DNA of 64,000 bases from Doryteuthis pealeii (Eukaryota > Mollusca > Cephalopoda > Myopsida > Loliginidae). Below are positions 63,706 to 64,000 of this stretch, one piece after another (within the stretch, counting starts at the first letter, position 1; each line of letters begins with the position of its first letter). The notes below the pieces were generated by a model. That model saw only the letters and a list, made by a program, of their open reading frames with translations. It made no database searches and was not told where the DNA came from. The stretch covers positions 124,982,237 to 125,046,236 of the forward strand of contig CM042147.1 of assembly GCA_023376005.1 (NCBI GenBank). The letters run 5' to 3'. Made by a program: the position numbers and the translations under genes.

Positions 63706-64000
63706 ATTTTTTAACTATTGTATGGTGCTAAAACTTGGACACTTTACTGCAAGCACATAAACCAACTTGACGCCTTACACATACGTTGTCTTCGTGCCAT
63801 TTGCGGTATAAAATGCGACGGTAGAGTGACAATTAGCACAATATTAAAAAATGTAACATTGCTGGCATTGAAACACTAGCAAAGGTTCTGCTTAGATGGG
63901 CTGGTCACGTTGTCAGAATGAATGAGAACAGACTTCCAAAGAAGATATTATACGGACAATTACCAAATGCTAAGCGTTCTATTGGGCGTCCACTATTACG
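63706..64000 (+). pseudogene. LINE reverse transcriptase C-terminal remnant (copy B, cut by window end)
   Basis: Same peptide segments and the same frame breaks as 31330-31630 (LLYGAKTWTLYCKHINQLD, then LLRWAGHVVRMNENRLPKK). Shared frameshifts show decay before the two copies separated. Confidence 0.82.

Larger units (their letters stand above)
39001..64000 (+). repeat. Copy B of the duplicated block
   Basis: Collinear with 12060-31640, with the minisatellite expansion and several transposon presence/absence differences described individually. The offset rises from about 26985 bp at the start to about 32380 at the window end, mostly because of the 39.4-43.98 kb array. The end of this copy lies beyond the window. 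Confidence 0.95.

Overview
This is a non-coding, repeat-saturated stretch of an invertebrate animal nuclear genome. The evidence is AT-rich sequence, very dense microsatellites, Pol III tRNA-type SINEs, mariner, hAT and Helitron DNA transposons, non-LTR retrotransposon fragments and TTAGGG-type arrays. A mollusc or another invertebrate would fit; the sequence alone does not fix the phylum. I found no intact host gene. Nearly all long open frames are translated microsatellites (YI, SL, RE, KE, F/L/S repeats). The only recognisable protein-coding sequence is decayed transposon: mariner transposase pieces, the C-terminal part of an R4/Dong-like LINE, and the C-terminus of a second LINE.

Layout. 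Positions 1-1862 are a contig end with SINE fragments and a hammerhead ribozyme (HHR), followed by a 100-N gap (1863-1962). Positions 1963-38900 form one contig. 1963-11600 holds SINEs, a Helitron, HHR-bearing insertions and palindromes. 11640-12540 is GAAA-rich satellite. 12.06-31.6 kb is the block called copy A. 31.9-38.9 kb is CTT/TTA-rich sequence with R4-like LINE ends and a mariner C-terminus. A second 100-N gap lies at 38901-39000. From 39001 to the window end is copy B, a collinear second version of copy A. It opens with a ~4.5 kb expansion of a ~46-bp minisatellite that occurs about once in copy A. Because copy B begins exactly at the contig break, it may be the other haplotype (an uncollapsed haplotig) rather than a true tandem duplication.

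The A/B comparison works as an insertion assay. Between the copies, two Helitrons, an HHR element, a tRNA-head HHR element, a tRNA SINE and a palindromic element are present in one and absent in the other, mostly inside (TA)n tracts. Several HHR-like sequences belong to different families. The best have a complete catalytic core, all three helices and a compensatory change in stem II. Two of them (8.45-8.59 kb minus strand, 60.1-60.3 kb plus strand) sit just downstream of a tRNA-like Pol III head. The main biological theme is a set of small, ribozyme-bearing, non-autonomous retroelements and mini-Helitrons that use TA microsatellites as landing pads, alongside an R4/Dong-like LINE found against TAA microsatellites.
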